Assembly (NCBI GenBank): GCA_963805605.1
Contig: CAWDUX010000002.1
Span: forward strand, 2,232,001 to 2,296,000
DNA length: 64,000 bases
DNA from: Actinocatenispora sp963805605
GTDB lineage: Bacteria > Actinomycetota > Actinomycetes > Mycobacteriales > Micromonosporaceae
Reading direction: 5' to 3'
The position numbers and the translations under genes are program-made. Below the pieces are notes generated by a model that was not told where the DNA came from, searched no databases, and saw only the letters and a list, made by a program, of their open reading frames with translations. Numbering within the stretch: position 1 is the stretch's first letter; every line of letters begins with the position of its first letter. Below are positions 36,751 through 45,460 of the stretch, piece after piece.

Positions 36751-37388
36751 GACTACCTCCTTGGAGTCACCCGGTGCATCCGTCCCCTTTGGCGGCATCT
36801 GCCCGGGCGAGGACTGCCCGTACCCGGTGGGATGCGAGATCTCACACGGTTTTCGTGCTCTGCGGTGGTGGCCGGCGCACTGCGACGTACCGGCGTGCTG
36901 GTTGTGGTGTGACGGAGATGTGGTGAATCTACCTCCATTGTTGCACTTAGTCGAGCATATGTATACAGACAGCTACAGTACGATAGGCGACCGTGGGACA
37001 TTCGCGGACAACCCGGTAGGACGTCAGGGGTGGTCTCCGCGTGCCTGAACGCTGGTAAATCGGGTTACGGTCACGTAGGTTCCCGGTGGACCCTTGGGGG
37101 TCTGTCATCGTGACCCACACCGCGGGATGAGCAGGCCGTCGCCGGCTGCGCTCCGCCCGGCGGAACCTTTACCATGACCCCGAACGACCTGTGGTGGTGG
37201 TCACGGCTTCTGCCATGCTGGAAGGCAATCGGCAACGGGGCCGACCGCCGCGCACCCTCGCGGCGCAGGTCCTCGCGCCGAAAAACTCCCGCTGGGCGAA
37301 CCCCCAACCGGGGTCCGCGCAGCATGACGGACACGTCGCTGGCGCGGTAACCCCGCCCGGCGGCACAGCGGAGGGAGAGGGATCGGAC
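36751..37388. other. 638-bp intergenic region with an AT-rich core
   Basis: No convincing gene. The segment 36920-37060 is clearly lower in GC (for example gagcatatgtatacagac at 36952) and probably holds divergent promoters for the Pro-rich gene (minus) and the dehydrogenase operon (plus). An open frame at 36728-37048 (+) begins inside the ribosome site of the minus gene and lacks family features. Close to the E1-alpha start there is a purine-rich ribosome site (GGAGGGAGAGGG). Confidence 0.5.
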
Positions 37389-38621
37389 ATGGGCGAAAAA
37401 CCCTCGACGAAAGCCCGGTCCCGTGGTCGGGCGACACGCTCGACCACGGAGAGCAAGGCCCCGGCGCGTACGGCGACGGTGAATGGGGACGCGGGGTCTG
37501 AGCGGGCCGACGAGGTGGCGCTGGCAGGGCACACCCAGGAACCCGAACTGGTGCAGCTGCTCAACGCCGACGGGGAACGGGTCGAACACCCGGACTACTC
37601 GGTCGACTTCACCGACGACGAGTACCGCGGGCTCTACCGGGACCTGATGATCGTGCGGCGACTGGACGGCGAGTCCACCGCGCTGCAGCGGCAGGGGCAT
37701 CTGGCCATCTGGGCCAGCTTGGAAGGCCAGGAAGCGGCGCAGGTCGGCTCCGGACGGGCCCTGCGCAAGCAGGACATGGCCTTCCCCACCTACCGCGAGC
37801 ACGGTGTGCTGTGGTGCCGGGGAGTGGACCCGACCAGCCCGCACGGCCTGTTCGCCGGTGCCGACCACGGCAGCTGGAACCCGTACGAGCACAACTTCGG
37901 CCTGTACACGCTGGTGATCGGTGCGCAGACGCTGCACGCCGTCGGCTACGCGATGGGCGTCAACTTCGACGGCAAGGTCGGCACCGACGACGGCGAGGCG
38001 GCCATCGTCTACTTCGGCGACGGCGCCAGCAGCCAGGGTGACGTACACGAGGCGTGCGTCTTCGCCAGCGTCTATCACGCGCCGGTGGTGTTCTTCTGCC
38101 AGAACAACCAGTACGCCATCTCCGAGCCGGTCGAGCGGCAGACCCGTACCCCGATCTACAAGCGGGCCGCGGGCTACGGCTTCCCCGGTGTCCAGGTGGA
38201 CGGCAACGACGTACTGGCCTGCTACGCGGTGACCCGCCAGGCGCTGGACGCGGCCCGGCACGGTCAGGGCCCGACGTTCATCGAGGCCTACACCTACCGG
38301 ATGGGCCCGCACACCACCACCGACGACCCGACCCGGTACCGGGTGTCCAGCGAGGTGGAGACGTGGAAGGCGCGCGACCCGATCGCCCGGCTGCGTACCT
38401 TCCTGGTCAAGCAGAAGATCGCCGACGACGAGTTCTTCGCCGCGGTCGACGCGGACGCCGACCACCTCGTCGGCCGGATGCGCGACACGGTGATCAACGC
38501 GCCGGACGGTCCGTCCGATGCCTTCTTCGACCACGTCTACGCCGGCGACGCGCCACTGCAGGACGCCGAACGCAAGTGGTTCCACGAGTACCAGGCAAGT
38601 TTCGCGGCGGAGGCGCACTGA
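37389..38621 (+). CDS. bkdA: 2-oxoacid dehydrogenase E1 component, alpha subunit
   Basis: A 410-aa thiamine-diphosphate enzyme subunit that decarboxylates a 2-oxoacid (branched-chain or pyruvate). The thiamine motif is YFGDGASSQGDVHEACVFAS through QNNQYAIS (in part), AFPTYREHGVLW binds near the cofactor, and TYRMGPHTTTDDPTRYR carries the phosphorylation-loop region. The first 60 residues are basic and variable. Start: ATG 37389 behind GGAGGGAGAGGG. The following E1-beta ATG overlaps its TGA by one base, so the complex subunits are made in step. Confidence 0.92.
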   Translation: MGEKPSTKARSRGRATRSTTESKAPARTATVNGDAGSERADEVALAGHTQEPELVQLLNADGERVEHPDYSVDFTDDEYRGLYRDLMIVRRLDGESTALQRQGHLAIWASLEGQEAAQVGSGRALRKQDMAFPTYREHGVLWCRGVDPTSPHGLFAGADHGSWNPYEHNFGLYTLVIGAQTLHAVGYAMGVNFDGKVGTDDGEAAIVYFGDGASSQGDVHEACVFASVYHAPVVFFCQNNQYAISEPVERQTRTPIYKRAAGYGFPGVQVDGNDVLACYAVTRQALDAARHGQGPTFIEAYTYRMGPHTTTDDPTRYRVSSEVETWKARDPIARLRTFLVKQKIADDEFFAAVDADADHLVGRMRDTVINAPDGPSDAFFDHVYAGDAPLQDAERKWFHEYQASFAAEAH

Positions 38622-39640
38622 TGGCCCAGCAGACAGCGATGTCGGGTGTACAGGCCCTGACCATCGGCAAGGCGTTGAACCTCGGCATGCGTCGCGCGCT
38701 GGAGGAGGACCCGAAGGTCCTGGTGATGGGCGAGGACGTCGGCCGGCTCGGCGGCGTCTTCCGGATCACCGACGGCCTGCAGAAGGACTTCGGCGAGCAC
38801 CGGGTACTCGACTCGCCGCTGGCCGAGTCCGGCATCATCGGCACCGCCATCGGCCTGGCGATCCGCGGCTACCGGCCGATCTGCGAGATGCAGTTCGACG
38901 GCTTCTCGTACCCGGCCTTCGACCAGGTGACCAACCAGCTGGCGAAGATGCACTACCGGTCCCGCGGCAAGATCCACCTGCCGGTGGTGATCCGGATCCC
39001 GTACGGCGGTGGCATCGGCTCGGTGGAGCACCACTCCGACTCTCCGGAGACCTACTACGCACACACCCCGGGGCTGAAGGTCGTCTCGCCGGCTTCTCCG
39101 GTCGACGCGTACTTCATGATCCAGCAGGCGATCCGCGGCGAGGACCCGGTGGTCTTCCTGGAGCCGAAGCGGCGCTACCTGCAGAAGGGCGAGAAGACCG
39201 AGGTCGATCTCGACGCCGCGGTTTCCTCGGCGTACCCGCTGTTCGCCTCGAAGGTGTTGCGTCCGGGCACCGACGCGACCGTGGTCGGCTACGGCCCGAT
39301 GGTACGCGTCATGCTGGACAGTGCCCAGGTGGCGGCGGAGGACGGCCGGTCGCTGGAGGTCGTCGACCTGCGGTCGATCTCCCCGCTGGACCTCGACCCG
39401 GTCTTCGAGTCGGTACGCCGTACCGGCCGGCTGGTGGTGGTGCATGAGGCGCCGACGAACCTCGGCCTGGGTGCTGAGATCGCGGCCCGGGTGACCAGCG
39501 AGTGCTTCTACTCGCTGGAGGCTCCGGTGCAACGGGTGGGCGGCTTCAACACGCCGTACCCGGCCTCGAAGATGGAGGAGCACTTCCTGCCGGACCTCGA
39601 CCGGGTACTCGACGCTGTCGACCGTACCTTCACGTACTAG
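38621..39640 (+). CDS. bkdB: 2-oxoacid dehydrogenase E1 component, beta subunit
   Basis: A 339-aa transketolase-like subunit. It shows MGEDVGRLGGVFRITDGL, DSPLAESGIIGTAIGLAIRG, EMQFDGFSYPAFDQVTNQLA (fragments) and GGIGSVEHHSDSPETYYAHT, the family hallmarks for completing the E1 active site. The C-terminal domain has VVHEAPTNLGLGAEIAA. It begins one base inside the alpha-subunit stop (TGATG). Confidence 0.93.
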   Translation: MAQQTAMSGVQALTIGKALNLGMRRALEEDPKVLVMGEDVGRLGGVFRITDGLQKDFGEHRVLDSPLAESGIIGTAIGLAIRGYRPICEMQFDGFSYPAFDQVTNQLAKMHYRSRGKIHLPVVIRIPYGGGIGSVEHHSDSPETYYAHTPGLKVVSPASPVDAYFMIQQAIRGEDPVVFLEPKRRYLQKGEKTEVDLDAAVSSAYPLFASKVLRPGTDATVVGYGPMVRVMLDSAQVAAEDGRSLEVVDLRSISPLDLDPVFESVRRTGRLVVVHEAPTNLGLGAEIAARVTSECFYSLEAPVQRVGGFNTPYPASKMEEHFLPDLDRVLDAVDRTFTY

Positions 39641-39649
39641 GAGCCACCG

Positions 39650-41065
39650 ATGTCGCGCGTGAAGCAGTTCCAGCTGCCCGACCTCGGCGAGGGCCTCACC
39701 GAAGGTGAGATCCTCAAGTGGTTCGTGGCGCCGGGTGACACGGTCACCCTCAACCAGCCGATCGTCGAGGTGGAGACGGCCAAGGCGGCGGTGGAGATTC
39801 CGTCGCCGTACGCCGGGGTGATCACCAAGATCCACCACCAGGAGGGCGAGACGGTCGACGTCGGTTCGACGATCCTGTCGTACGACACCGACCCGTCGGC
39901 CGGCCCGTTGCCGGCGGAGGGCACCGATGCTGGTGCCGATGCGGGCGCCGAGCCGGAGGAGTCCACCGCGGTTCTGGTGGGCCGCGGCGCCAAGGAGGTC
40001 TCGGCGAAGCGGCGTGCCCGTAAGCCGGTGAACGGTGCCGTGGCGCCCACCTCCGCGCCGCCTGCGCCGCCGGTCCAGGCCGCACCGCCGGTCCAGGCCG
40101 CGCCGCCGGCTCCCGTCCCGGCGCCTGCGCCGGTCGCGCCGATGAGGCCGGCGGGCTCCAACGGTCACCGGGTACTGGCAAAGCCGCCGGTGCGCAAGCT
40201 CGCCAAGGACCTCGCCGTCGACCTGAGCACCCTGACGCCGACCGGGCCGAACGGCTCGATCAGCCGGGACGACGTCCTCGCGGCGCAGGCCACGGCGGCG
40301 AGCCCGGCACCTGCCCCCGCGGCGGCGGCCCCGGCGACCGACCGGCCGGTCTTCGGGCCGGACCGGGAGCAGCGGATCCCGATCAAGGGCGTCCGCAAGC
40401 TGACCGCCGAGAACATGACGGCCAGCGCGTTCACCGCGCCGCATGTCACCGAGTTCCTGACCGTCGACGCGACCCGGACCGTACGGGCCGTGGAGCGGCT
40501 CAGGAGCATGCGGGGCTGGCGCGACGTACGGGTCTCGCCGTTGTTGCTGCTGGCCAAGGCCGTGCTGCTGGCGGTACGGCGGCACCCGATGGTCAACTCC
40601 AGCTGGGACGCCGACCGCGGCGAGATCGTGGTCAAGGAGTACGTGAACCTGGGCGTGGCGGCGGCCACCCAGCGGGGCCTGATCGTGCCGAACATCGCGG
40701 ACGCGGGCCGGTTGTCCATGCGTGAGCTCGCGGACGCGATGACCGACCTGGTGGAGACCGCCAAGGCCGGCCGCACCTCGCCGGCCGCGATGCAGGGCGG
40801 CACGTTCACGATCACCAATGTGGGCGTGTTCGGGGTGGACACCGGTACGCCGATCCTGCCGCCCGGCGAGGCCGCGATCCTCGCCTTCGGTGCGATCCGG
40901 GACCAGCCCTGGGTGCACAAGGGCAAGGTCAAGCCGCGCAAGGTCACCACGTTGGGGTTGTCGTTCGATCACCGCATCGTGGACGGCGAGCTGGGTTCGC
41001 GGTTCCTGGCCGACATCGGCCAGTTCCTGACCGATCCCGAGGCGACGCTGCTGGCCTGGGACTAG
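39650..41065 (+). CDS. bkdC: Dihydrolipoamide acyltransferase, E2 component
   Basis: A 471-aa E2 that carries the acyl group from E1 to CoA. An N-terminal lipoyl domain (lysine in VEVETAKAAVE) is followed by an Ala/Pro linker with a short tandem repeat (PPVQAAPPVQAAPPA), a peripheral subunit-binding domain (PPVRKLAKDLAVDLSTLTP) and a catalytic domain ending with LSFDHRIVDGE, where His and Asp are catalytic. Only one lipoyl domain. The E3 gene is not here. It starts 9 bp after E1-beta and a strong terminator follows. Confidence 0.93.
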   Translation: MSRVKQFQLPDLGEGLTEGEILKWFVAPGDTVTLNQPIVEVETAKAAVEIPSPYAGVITKIHHQEGETVDVGSTILSYDTDPSAGPLPAEGTDAGADAGAEPEESTAVLVGRGAKEVSAKRRARKPVNGAVAPTSAPPAPPVQAAPPVQAAPPAPVPAPAPVAPMRPAGSNGHRVLAKPPVRKLAKDLAVDLSTLTPTGPNGSISRDDVLAAQATAASPAPAPAAAAPATDRPVFGPDREQRIPIKGVRKLTAENMTASAFTAPHVTEFLTVDATRTVRAVERLRSMRGWRDVRVSPLLLLAKAVLLAVRRHPMVNSSWDADRGEIVVKEYVNLGVAAATQRGLIVPNIADAGRLSMRELADAMTDLVETAKAGRTSPAAMQGGTFTITNVGVFGVDTGTPILPPGEAAILAFGAIRDQPWVHKGKVKPRKVTTLGLSFDHRIVDGELGSRFLADIGQFLTDPEATLLAWD

Positions 41066-41082
41066 TTCATCGTCACCGGCTG

Positions 41083-41117
41083 AAGTGGCCGCGACCCGCT
41101 CCGGGTCGCGGCCACTT
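41083..41117 (+). terminator. Intrinsic terminator of the dehydrogenase operon
   Basis: AAGTGGCCGCGACCCG (41083-41098) and CGGGTCGCGGCCACTT (41102-41117) make a perfect 16-bp stem with a CTC loop, followed by TTCTGT. The rest of the 41066-41378 gap contains a probable promoter for the small gene after it and no other clear feature. Confidence 0.9.
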
Positions 41118-41378
41118 TTCTGTCCTCTGGATGTGCGCCGGCCACCCGATCGTCACCATGAGGTGGTCGCAGTCGCTAAGGTTTGATCCGAGGTTTGCCG
41201 AAGGATCGAAGGGATGTGCGCGGCCTCACCGAAGATTGTGTGGACGATAAACGGTCAGGTGCGCTCTAATGGAGAGGCAGGCGATGAGGAACGGCCAGAG
41301 CGCGTAAGGCGCTCGAGCAGGGGCGCACCCGAGTCGCCGGGCATCACCGCAGCAGCGACGAGACGTGAGGCGAAGACG

Positions 41379-41513
41379 ATGAGCACCTTCCTGCAGAAGT
41401 ACCGCGACCGGCGCAACCACAACCGGCGGGCCCGCGCCATCGAGCGCGCCCTGGACCGCTGCCCGTCCCGCGCGATGCGCGACGAGCTGCTCAACATCTC
41501 CAGCCGCTACTAG
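41379..41513 (+). CDS. Small conserved basic protein (44 aa)
   Basis: A 44-residue Arg-rich protein (STFLQKYRDRRNHNRRARAI ... RAMRDELLNIS), probably a single amphipathic helix pair. The ATG at 41379 follows GAGGCGAAG. The open frame extends upstream to 41214, but that part does not look like protein. Similar tiny helical proteins occur widely in actinobacteria; function unknown. Confidence 0.65.
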   Translation: MSTFLQKYRDRRNHNRRARAIERALDRCPSRAMRDELLNISSRY

Positions 41514-41674
41514 GCATCCCCGCCGTCGCGGCAGCCGATCGTGGGTGCGTCATCGTGCGCACCCCGGCAGGCAGGGCCGCTGGACTCCGCCGGGTACCGT
41601 GATGCTGCCGCGTCCGTCCAGGACGCGGACCGGAGCGTCGGGCGCGAAGGCCCGGTCGCGGTGGAGGAGGCCAG

Positions 41675-42742
41675 ATGAGCTCCGACGGCACCACGTCGCC
41701 GAGCCGACAGCAGGACCCGGCCACTGCGACACCTGACGACCGTTCCCCCGAGGAACGTGCTCCGCACGCAGATCCTCCGGTCGGGCATGCCCCCGAGGAC
41801 CGTGGCCCGGCAGAGTCGGTAGCCACCGGGGCTGTGTCGGACGAGCCGGAGCAGAACGAGGACGACGAGCCGCCACCCCGGCTCGGTCCGTTTCCCCCCG
41901 CCGGTCCGGTGCCGCCACCCCCCGGCCCACCGTTGAACCAGCCCGGCCCCGGCGTCCCGCCGCAGGCGGCGAGCCCCGGGCCGTTCCCGCCGCAGCGGGC
42001 GGCCGGCCCGTACCCGCCGGCGCCCCCGTTCGGCGCGCCCGGCCCGCACCCTTCCGGCCCGCCGCATCCCGCCGGCCCGCAGCAGTCTGCTGGCCCACAG
42101 CCCGCCGGCTGGCAATCCGAGCCGCAGCAGCCCGCTGGTCCGCACCCGTCCGGGCCTCCGCATCCCGCCGGCCCGCACCAGTCCGCCGGCCCGCATCCCG
42201 CCGGCTGGCAGCAGGTACCACCCGGCCAGCTGCCTGTTCCACCGGGACAGTCACCCGTACCGGGTCAGGCGCCCGGTCCGTCCGTGCCGCCACCCGGGCC
42301 GGGCCAGCCGGTTGGTCCGCAGGGCCAGGGCGTTCCGTCCGGGCCGCCCACCGGTCAGTTTCCGGTGATCAGCGGCGGGCCGATGCCGGCCGGACCGATG
42401 TCCGGTGGGCCCGCGTATCCCTCTCCGCAGCAACCCGCACCGAAGCGTCGCCGTACCGGCCTGATCGTGGGGCTGGTGCTGGCCGTCCTAGTGGCCGTGG
42501 GGGTCGGGGTCGGCGCCGTACAGGTCTTCACCAGCCACGGCACGCAGTACCCGGTCGGTTCGTGTGTCACCCGGCACGGGGACCGCGCCGAATCGGCGTC
42601 CTGCAGCGAGGGCGGGGCGTACCGGGTCACCCGGGTGGTGTCGGACCGGGCCCAGTGCCCTGACCCGTCCGGCCCGGCGATCGAACTCGACGGCATCGAC
42701 GGCGACCCGGTCCGCTGCCTGGAGCCGGTCAAACACAGCTGA
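41675..42742 (+). CDS. Pro-rich single-pass membrane protein with small outer domain
   Basis: A 355-aa protein: a disordered Pro/Gly/Gln-rich N-terminus of about 260 residues, a basic stop-transfer sequence (KRRRTG), one TM segment (LIVGLVLAVLVAVGVGVGAV) and a 70-residue outside domain with three Cys (GSCVTRHGD, ASCSEGG, AQCPDPSG) plus a fourth near the end (VRCLEPV), possibly two disulfides. The small domain resembles those of LppU/SCO3897-type proteins. Start: ATG 41675 after GGAGGAGG. Confidence 0.76.
   Translation: MSSDGTTSPSRQQDPATATPDDRSPEERAPHADPPVGHAPEDRGPAESVATGAVSDEPEQNEDDEPPPRLGPFPPAGPVPPPPGPPLNQPGPGVPPQAASPGPFPPQRAAGPYPPAPPFGAPGPHPSGPPHPAGPQQSAGPQPAGWQSEPQQPAGPHPSGPPHPAGPHQSAGPHPAGWQQVPPGQLPVPPGQSPVPGQAPGPSVPPPGPGQPVGPQGQGVPSGPPTGQFPVISGGPMPAGPMSGGPAYPSPQQPAPKRRRTGLIVGLVLAVLVAVGVGVGAVQVFTSHGTQYPVGSCVTRHGDRAESASCSEGGAYRVTRVVSDRAQCPDPSGPAIELDGIDGDPVRCLEPVKHS
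42041..42211 (+). repeat. In-frame 75-nt direct repeat, 96-nt period
   Basis: Two copies (42041-42115, 42137-42211) encode GPHPSGPPHPAGPxQSAGPx and end with PAGWQ. They are separated by a 21-nt spacer inside the Pro-rich region of the membrane protein, a recent internal duplication. Confidence 0.7.
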
Positions 42743-42962
42743 CGTGGTCATTCTGAACCACTTTCCTACCGTGGTTGTCGCGTCGTGCCTCTTATGGACG
42801 TGTTGTGGCTCTGTGCAAACATCGTCAGCGGTAGACCGCAGGGACCGGATGAAGGGTGCCCGCCAATGGGTTGATCCTTTACCCAGCCTCTTGAACACGG
42901 CGACCTCGACTCTGGCGTGGCGCCCGCACTCATCCCTGGCACGATTTCGACCCGAGGTGGAT

Positions 42963-43287
42963 ATGGGAGAGCTTGCAGACCGGTTGGACCGCCTGGTTAT
43001 CCAGGAGATATCAGCTTCCGGCACCAGAGAAGGACAAGCATCCTTCACCGTTGAATGCTCACACAGTAGACGGCGTGCTGCAGAAGATGCTCGACGTCTT
43101 TCAGCGAATTGATAGCACTGTCGAGCGTCATGAACAAAGCGTCGCAAAAAGCTTCAACAGCTGCGCTGACCTGTGTCGCAGTGCCCTAACGACGCGATCA
43201 GCTGAAAGTATGAACCTGCTGCCGCCCAAGCCATCCTTGGACGGCTATTATCCCGCCCAAATCCGAGAAAACTTTACACCTCCATGA
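42963..43287 (+). pseudogene. Possible frameshifted remnant in low-GC patch
   Basis: The 42743-43289 gap has clearly lower GC than its surroundings and no intact gene. ATG 42963, after AGGTGG, opens a protein-like frame (MGELADRLDRLVIQEIS...) that ends at 43112. From about 43060 the neighbouring frame continues with a helical sequence (VLQKMLDVFQRIDSTVERHE) to 43287. A single base change in length near 43060 would join them into one coiled-coil-like protein of about 105 aa. It may be a decayed gene or chance. Confidence 0.3.
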
Positions 43288-43289
43288 GG

Positions 43290-44063
43290 TTACTGACCAC
43301 TCAGATAGATTTCGGTGGATGAGTCGACTGTACCTGCGGGAATTGCCTCAGTGAGCTCTTCCCTGCAGGTGCTACGACCGGGTGGGGCTGTACACATGGA
43401 AAATTCTCCTCCGCCGGCGCCGCCAGTGATGCGCCCAGAGCCGCTGCGGAAGATCGCGTTGACGGAACGGCCCCTGACGGTAGATTTGAAGGCTGAGTTC
43501 ACGGTAAATGTGAGAGTTCCATGCTGTTCACTATCTGCGGCGCGTACAATTCGTACATTATTGGCCGTGATTTCAGCGGTATCTGTATCTATGTGTATCC
43601 AGAATGTGCTCTTGATCCGTGCCTTAACGTGAGCAACTCCCCCTCGACCGACGTAGACCTGAGCTCCGAGACCCGCTTTGCGTCCAGGCAGTACGCCGGG
43701 CGGTGAATATGAGGAAACTCCAGCTGGTCCCGTAATCGATCTCTTCGATGAATCGGAGAATGCAATTACGACCTGGCTGGTATCGGCGATCCAGGATCTA
43801 CTTGTATTTGTCAGGATGATGCCAAAACTGGCCATCGACTTGCCGTATATGTCCTTTATTGGCGAGACGCCTGTTTCGGCTACCACGAGCTTTCCACCGT
43901 CAGGCGCGGTCAGTGAATTGGTTGCGTTGACTTGGGGTGTCGGACTACTCGAAGGCGATGTGGGTTTCGGTCTGGCCCTGTGGCTTGTAGTGCATCCAGT
44001 GAGTAGCAGGGAAACCAGGGCACCCGCCGTACACAGTATTCTCAATCTGTTGGGACGCAGCAT
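43290..44063 (-). CDS. Orphan lipoprotein in lower-GC region
   Basis: A 257-aa lipoprotein. ATG 44063 follows AGGAGG; the signal peptide ends LVSLLLTGC. After a Ser/Pro/Thr linker comes a beta-rich domain (GKLVVAETGVSPIKDIYGKS, FGIILTNTSRSWIADTSQVV, AQVYVGRGGVAHVKARIK) like extracellular immunoglobulin-fold or DUF4352-like domains. GC and codon use are lower than in neighbouring genes, suggesting acquisition. The open frame upstream to 44363 lies outside the gene. No partner is evident. Confidence 0.75.
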   Translation of the reverse strand: MLRPNRLRILCTAGALVSLLLTGCTTSHRARPKPTSPSSSPTPQVNATNSLTAPDGGKLVVAETGVSPIKDIYGKSMASFGIILTNTSRSWIADTSQVVIAFSDSSKRSITGPAGVSSYSPPGVLPGRKAGLGAQVYVGRGGVAHVKARIKSTFWIHIDTDTAEITANNVRIVRAADSEQHGTLTFTVNSAFKSTVRGRSVNAIFRSGSGRITGGAGGGEFSMCTAPPGRSTCREELTEAIPAGTVDSSTEIYLSGQ

Positions 44064-44301
44064 TTTCGCCTCCTGATGTGGGCACGCGCGCGAGATTATC
44101 AGCGTGTGGCAACCGAGCGAAGCACGCGAGGCTATGTGAGCCTGCTGGCTGGCCCAACGTTGCGCCATCTGGGGATGAGGCCTCGGACGCGATCCAGTGG
44201 CCAGGCATCGGCGGTGCGGGCAATTCCGGCGATCGGTGCGTCTGCGTGGCGTCCGCGGTCTGTACTGGTGGTGATGCTGCCGCCGTACGTCAGGGGCTGA
44301 C

Positions 44302-44841
44302 GTGAGGGAACTCGTCCTGAAGATGTCCGTTTCGGTCGACGGCTTCGTCTGTACCGAGGACAAGAGCGTCGGCTGGGTGTTCCCCCACTACACCGACGAC
44401 GTGACGGCCTGGACCATGGACTCGCTGCGGCGCTGCGGCACGCACATCATGGGCCGCTCGACGTACGAGGACATGGCCGCGCGCTGGCCCAGCTCCACCG
44501 AGGTGTTCGCCGCACCGATGAACGAGATCCCCAAGGTCGTGTTCTCCCGGACCCTGAAGCGCGCCGACTGGACCGACTCCCACATCGCCGACGGGGACCT
44601 CACCACGGAGGTCGCCCGCCTCAAGCACCAACCCGGCCAGGACATCCTGGCGCACGGCGGCGCCGGCTTCGCGCAGTCGTTGACGGGCGCGCATCTGGTC
44701 GACGAGTACCGGCTGCTGGTGCACCCGGTCGTACTCGGCAACGGTCTGCGGCTGTTCGCCCGTCCGATGAGCCTCGACCTCGTGCACGCGACGCCCTTCG
44801 ACGGCGGCGCCGTCGCCCACATCTACCGCCCCGCCAGCTGA
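44302..44841 (+). CDS. Dihydrofolate reductase-like (RibD C-terminal domain) protein
   Basis: A 179-aa reductase-fold protein: VLKMSVSVDGFVCTEDK, THIMGRSTYEDMAARWP, PKVVFSRTL, DILAHGGAGFAQSL and DEYRLLVHPVVLGNGLRLF. This is the RibD_C/YwjB-like group found widely in actinobacteria, probably NADPH-dependent, substrate unknown. Start: GTG 44302 (VRELVLKMSVSVDGF). It follows the low-GC patch, and the nested inverted repeats come after it. Confidence 0.85.
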   Translation: MRELVLKMSVSVDGFVCTEDKSVGWVFPHYTDDVTAWTMDSLRRCGTHIMGRSTYEDMAARWPSSTEVFAAPMNEIPKVVFSRTLKRADWTDSHIADGDLTTEVARLKHQPGQDILAHGGAGFAQSLTGAHLVDEYRLLVHPVVLGNGLRLFARPMSLDLVHATPFDGGAVAHIYRPAS

Positions 44842-44885
44842 CCGTTCCCGGCGCTTCGCCGCGTACGGACGTCTGCGCTCGCCCG

Positions 44886-45002
44886 GCGTTGATCATGGCG
44901 TGGGTGCGTTGACCATGGCCTCAGTGACATCGCTGTCGGCGTGTCGCTGCACTGAGGCCATGGTCAACCACACTGAGGCGACACTGAGGCCATGATCAAC
45001 GC
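44886..45002. repeat. Nested inverted repeats of the TTGATCATGGCCTCAG family
   Basis: The outer arms (44886-44899, GCGTTGATCATGGC; 44989-45002, its complement) are perfect over 14 bp. The inner arms (44908-44926 and 44950-44968, GTTGACCATGGCCTCAGTG and complement) are perfect over 19 bp with a 23-base loop. An extra half copy lies between. A related single copy is at 6546-6562. It could form a cruciform or serve as a bidirectional terminator, and the right edge overlaps the end of the small membrane protein gene. Confidence 0.75.
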
Positions 45003-45280
45003 GCGTGGGTCGCGCTGGCCATGGGGAGGCAGCTCGCGGTGGTACGTCGGTGTCTGCGGGACGGTCGACGGTGGCGGTGCCGGGGCTCGCAGCGGCGGGC
45101 CGCCGGCAGGCGTTCACCCGGGTACGGCCAGCCGTCGCGGCGGGCGATCGTGGAGTCCACGTACCGTTGCCAGCCGCGTTCGGTCTTGACGGTGTGGCCG
45201 AAGAAGAAGCCCAGGATCGCGCAGCCGAGACCGAACACCGCCAACGAGAGCGCCAGGTACTGGCTCATCAGCGTAGTCAC
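44996..45280 (-). CDS. Small single-pass membrane protein
   Basis: A 94-aa protein. The GTG at 45280 is preceded by GGAGG (7 bp). One TM helix near the N-terminus (YLALSLAVFGLGCAILGFFF), then FGHTVKTERGWQRYVDSTIA, then an Arg/His-rich tail whose end overlaps the inverted repeat. The last 45 residues may be read-through of repeat DNA. Function unknown. A perfect DnaA-box palindrome lies 19 bp upstream. Confidence 0.55.
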   Translation of the reverse strand: MTTLMSQYLALSLAVFGLGCAILGFFFGHTVKTERGWQRYVDSTIARRDGWPYPGERLPAARRCEPRHRHRRPSRRHRRTTASCLPMASATHAR

Positions 45281-45298
45281 CGCGCCGCCTCCTCGACG

Positions 45299-45324
45299 AG
45301 TTGTCCACAGGGCTGTGGACAACT
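45299..45324. promoter_or_regulatory. Perfect palindrome of two DnaA boxes
   Basis: AGTTGTCCACAG-GG-CTGTGGACAACT has 12-bp arms. Each arm contains the exact DnaA box TTGTCCACA in inverted orientation. It lies in the 180-bp gap between the small membrane protein gene and the hypothetical gene upstream. Confidence 0.6.
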
Positions 45325-45460
45325 GCCGCGGAGGTTAACGGCGACGGTACGATGTGCTGGTCGCGCACTCCTCGATGGGTGCTGGACGACGCGGGCGCGG
45401 TGCGGCTTTCCAGGGCGGGCACCGCGCCCATCTTCGTACCTGCGTCTGTCGGGTCGCTGC

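Noticed and set aside
36728..37048. 106-aa open frame (+)
   Set aside because: It begins within the ribosome site of the opposite gene, has no family features, and spans promoter-like AT-rich DNA.
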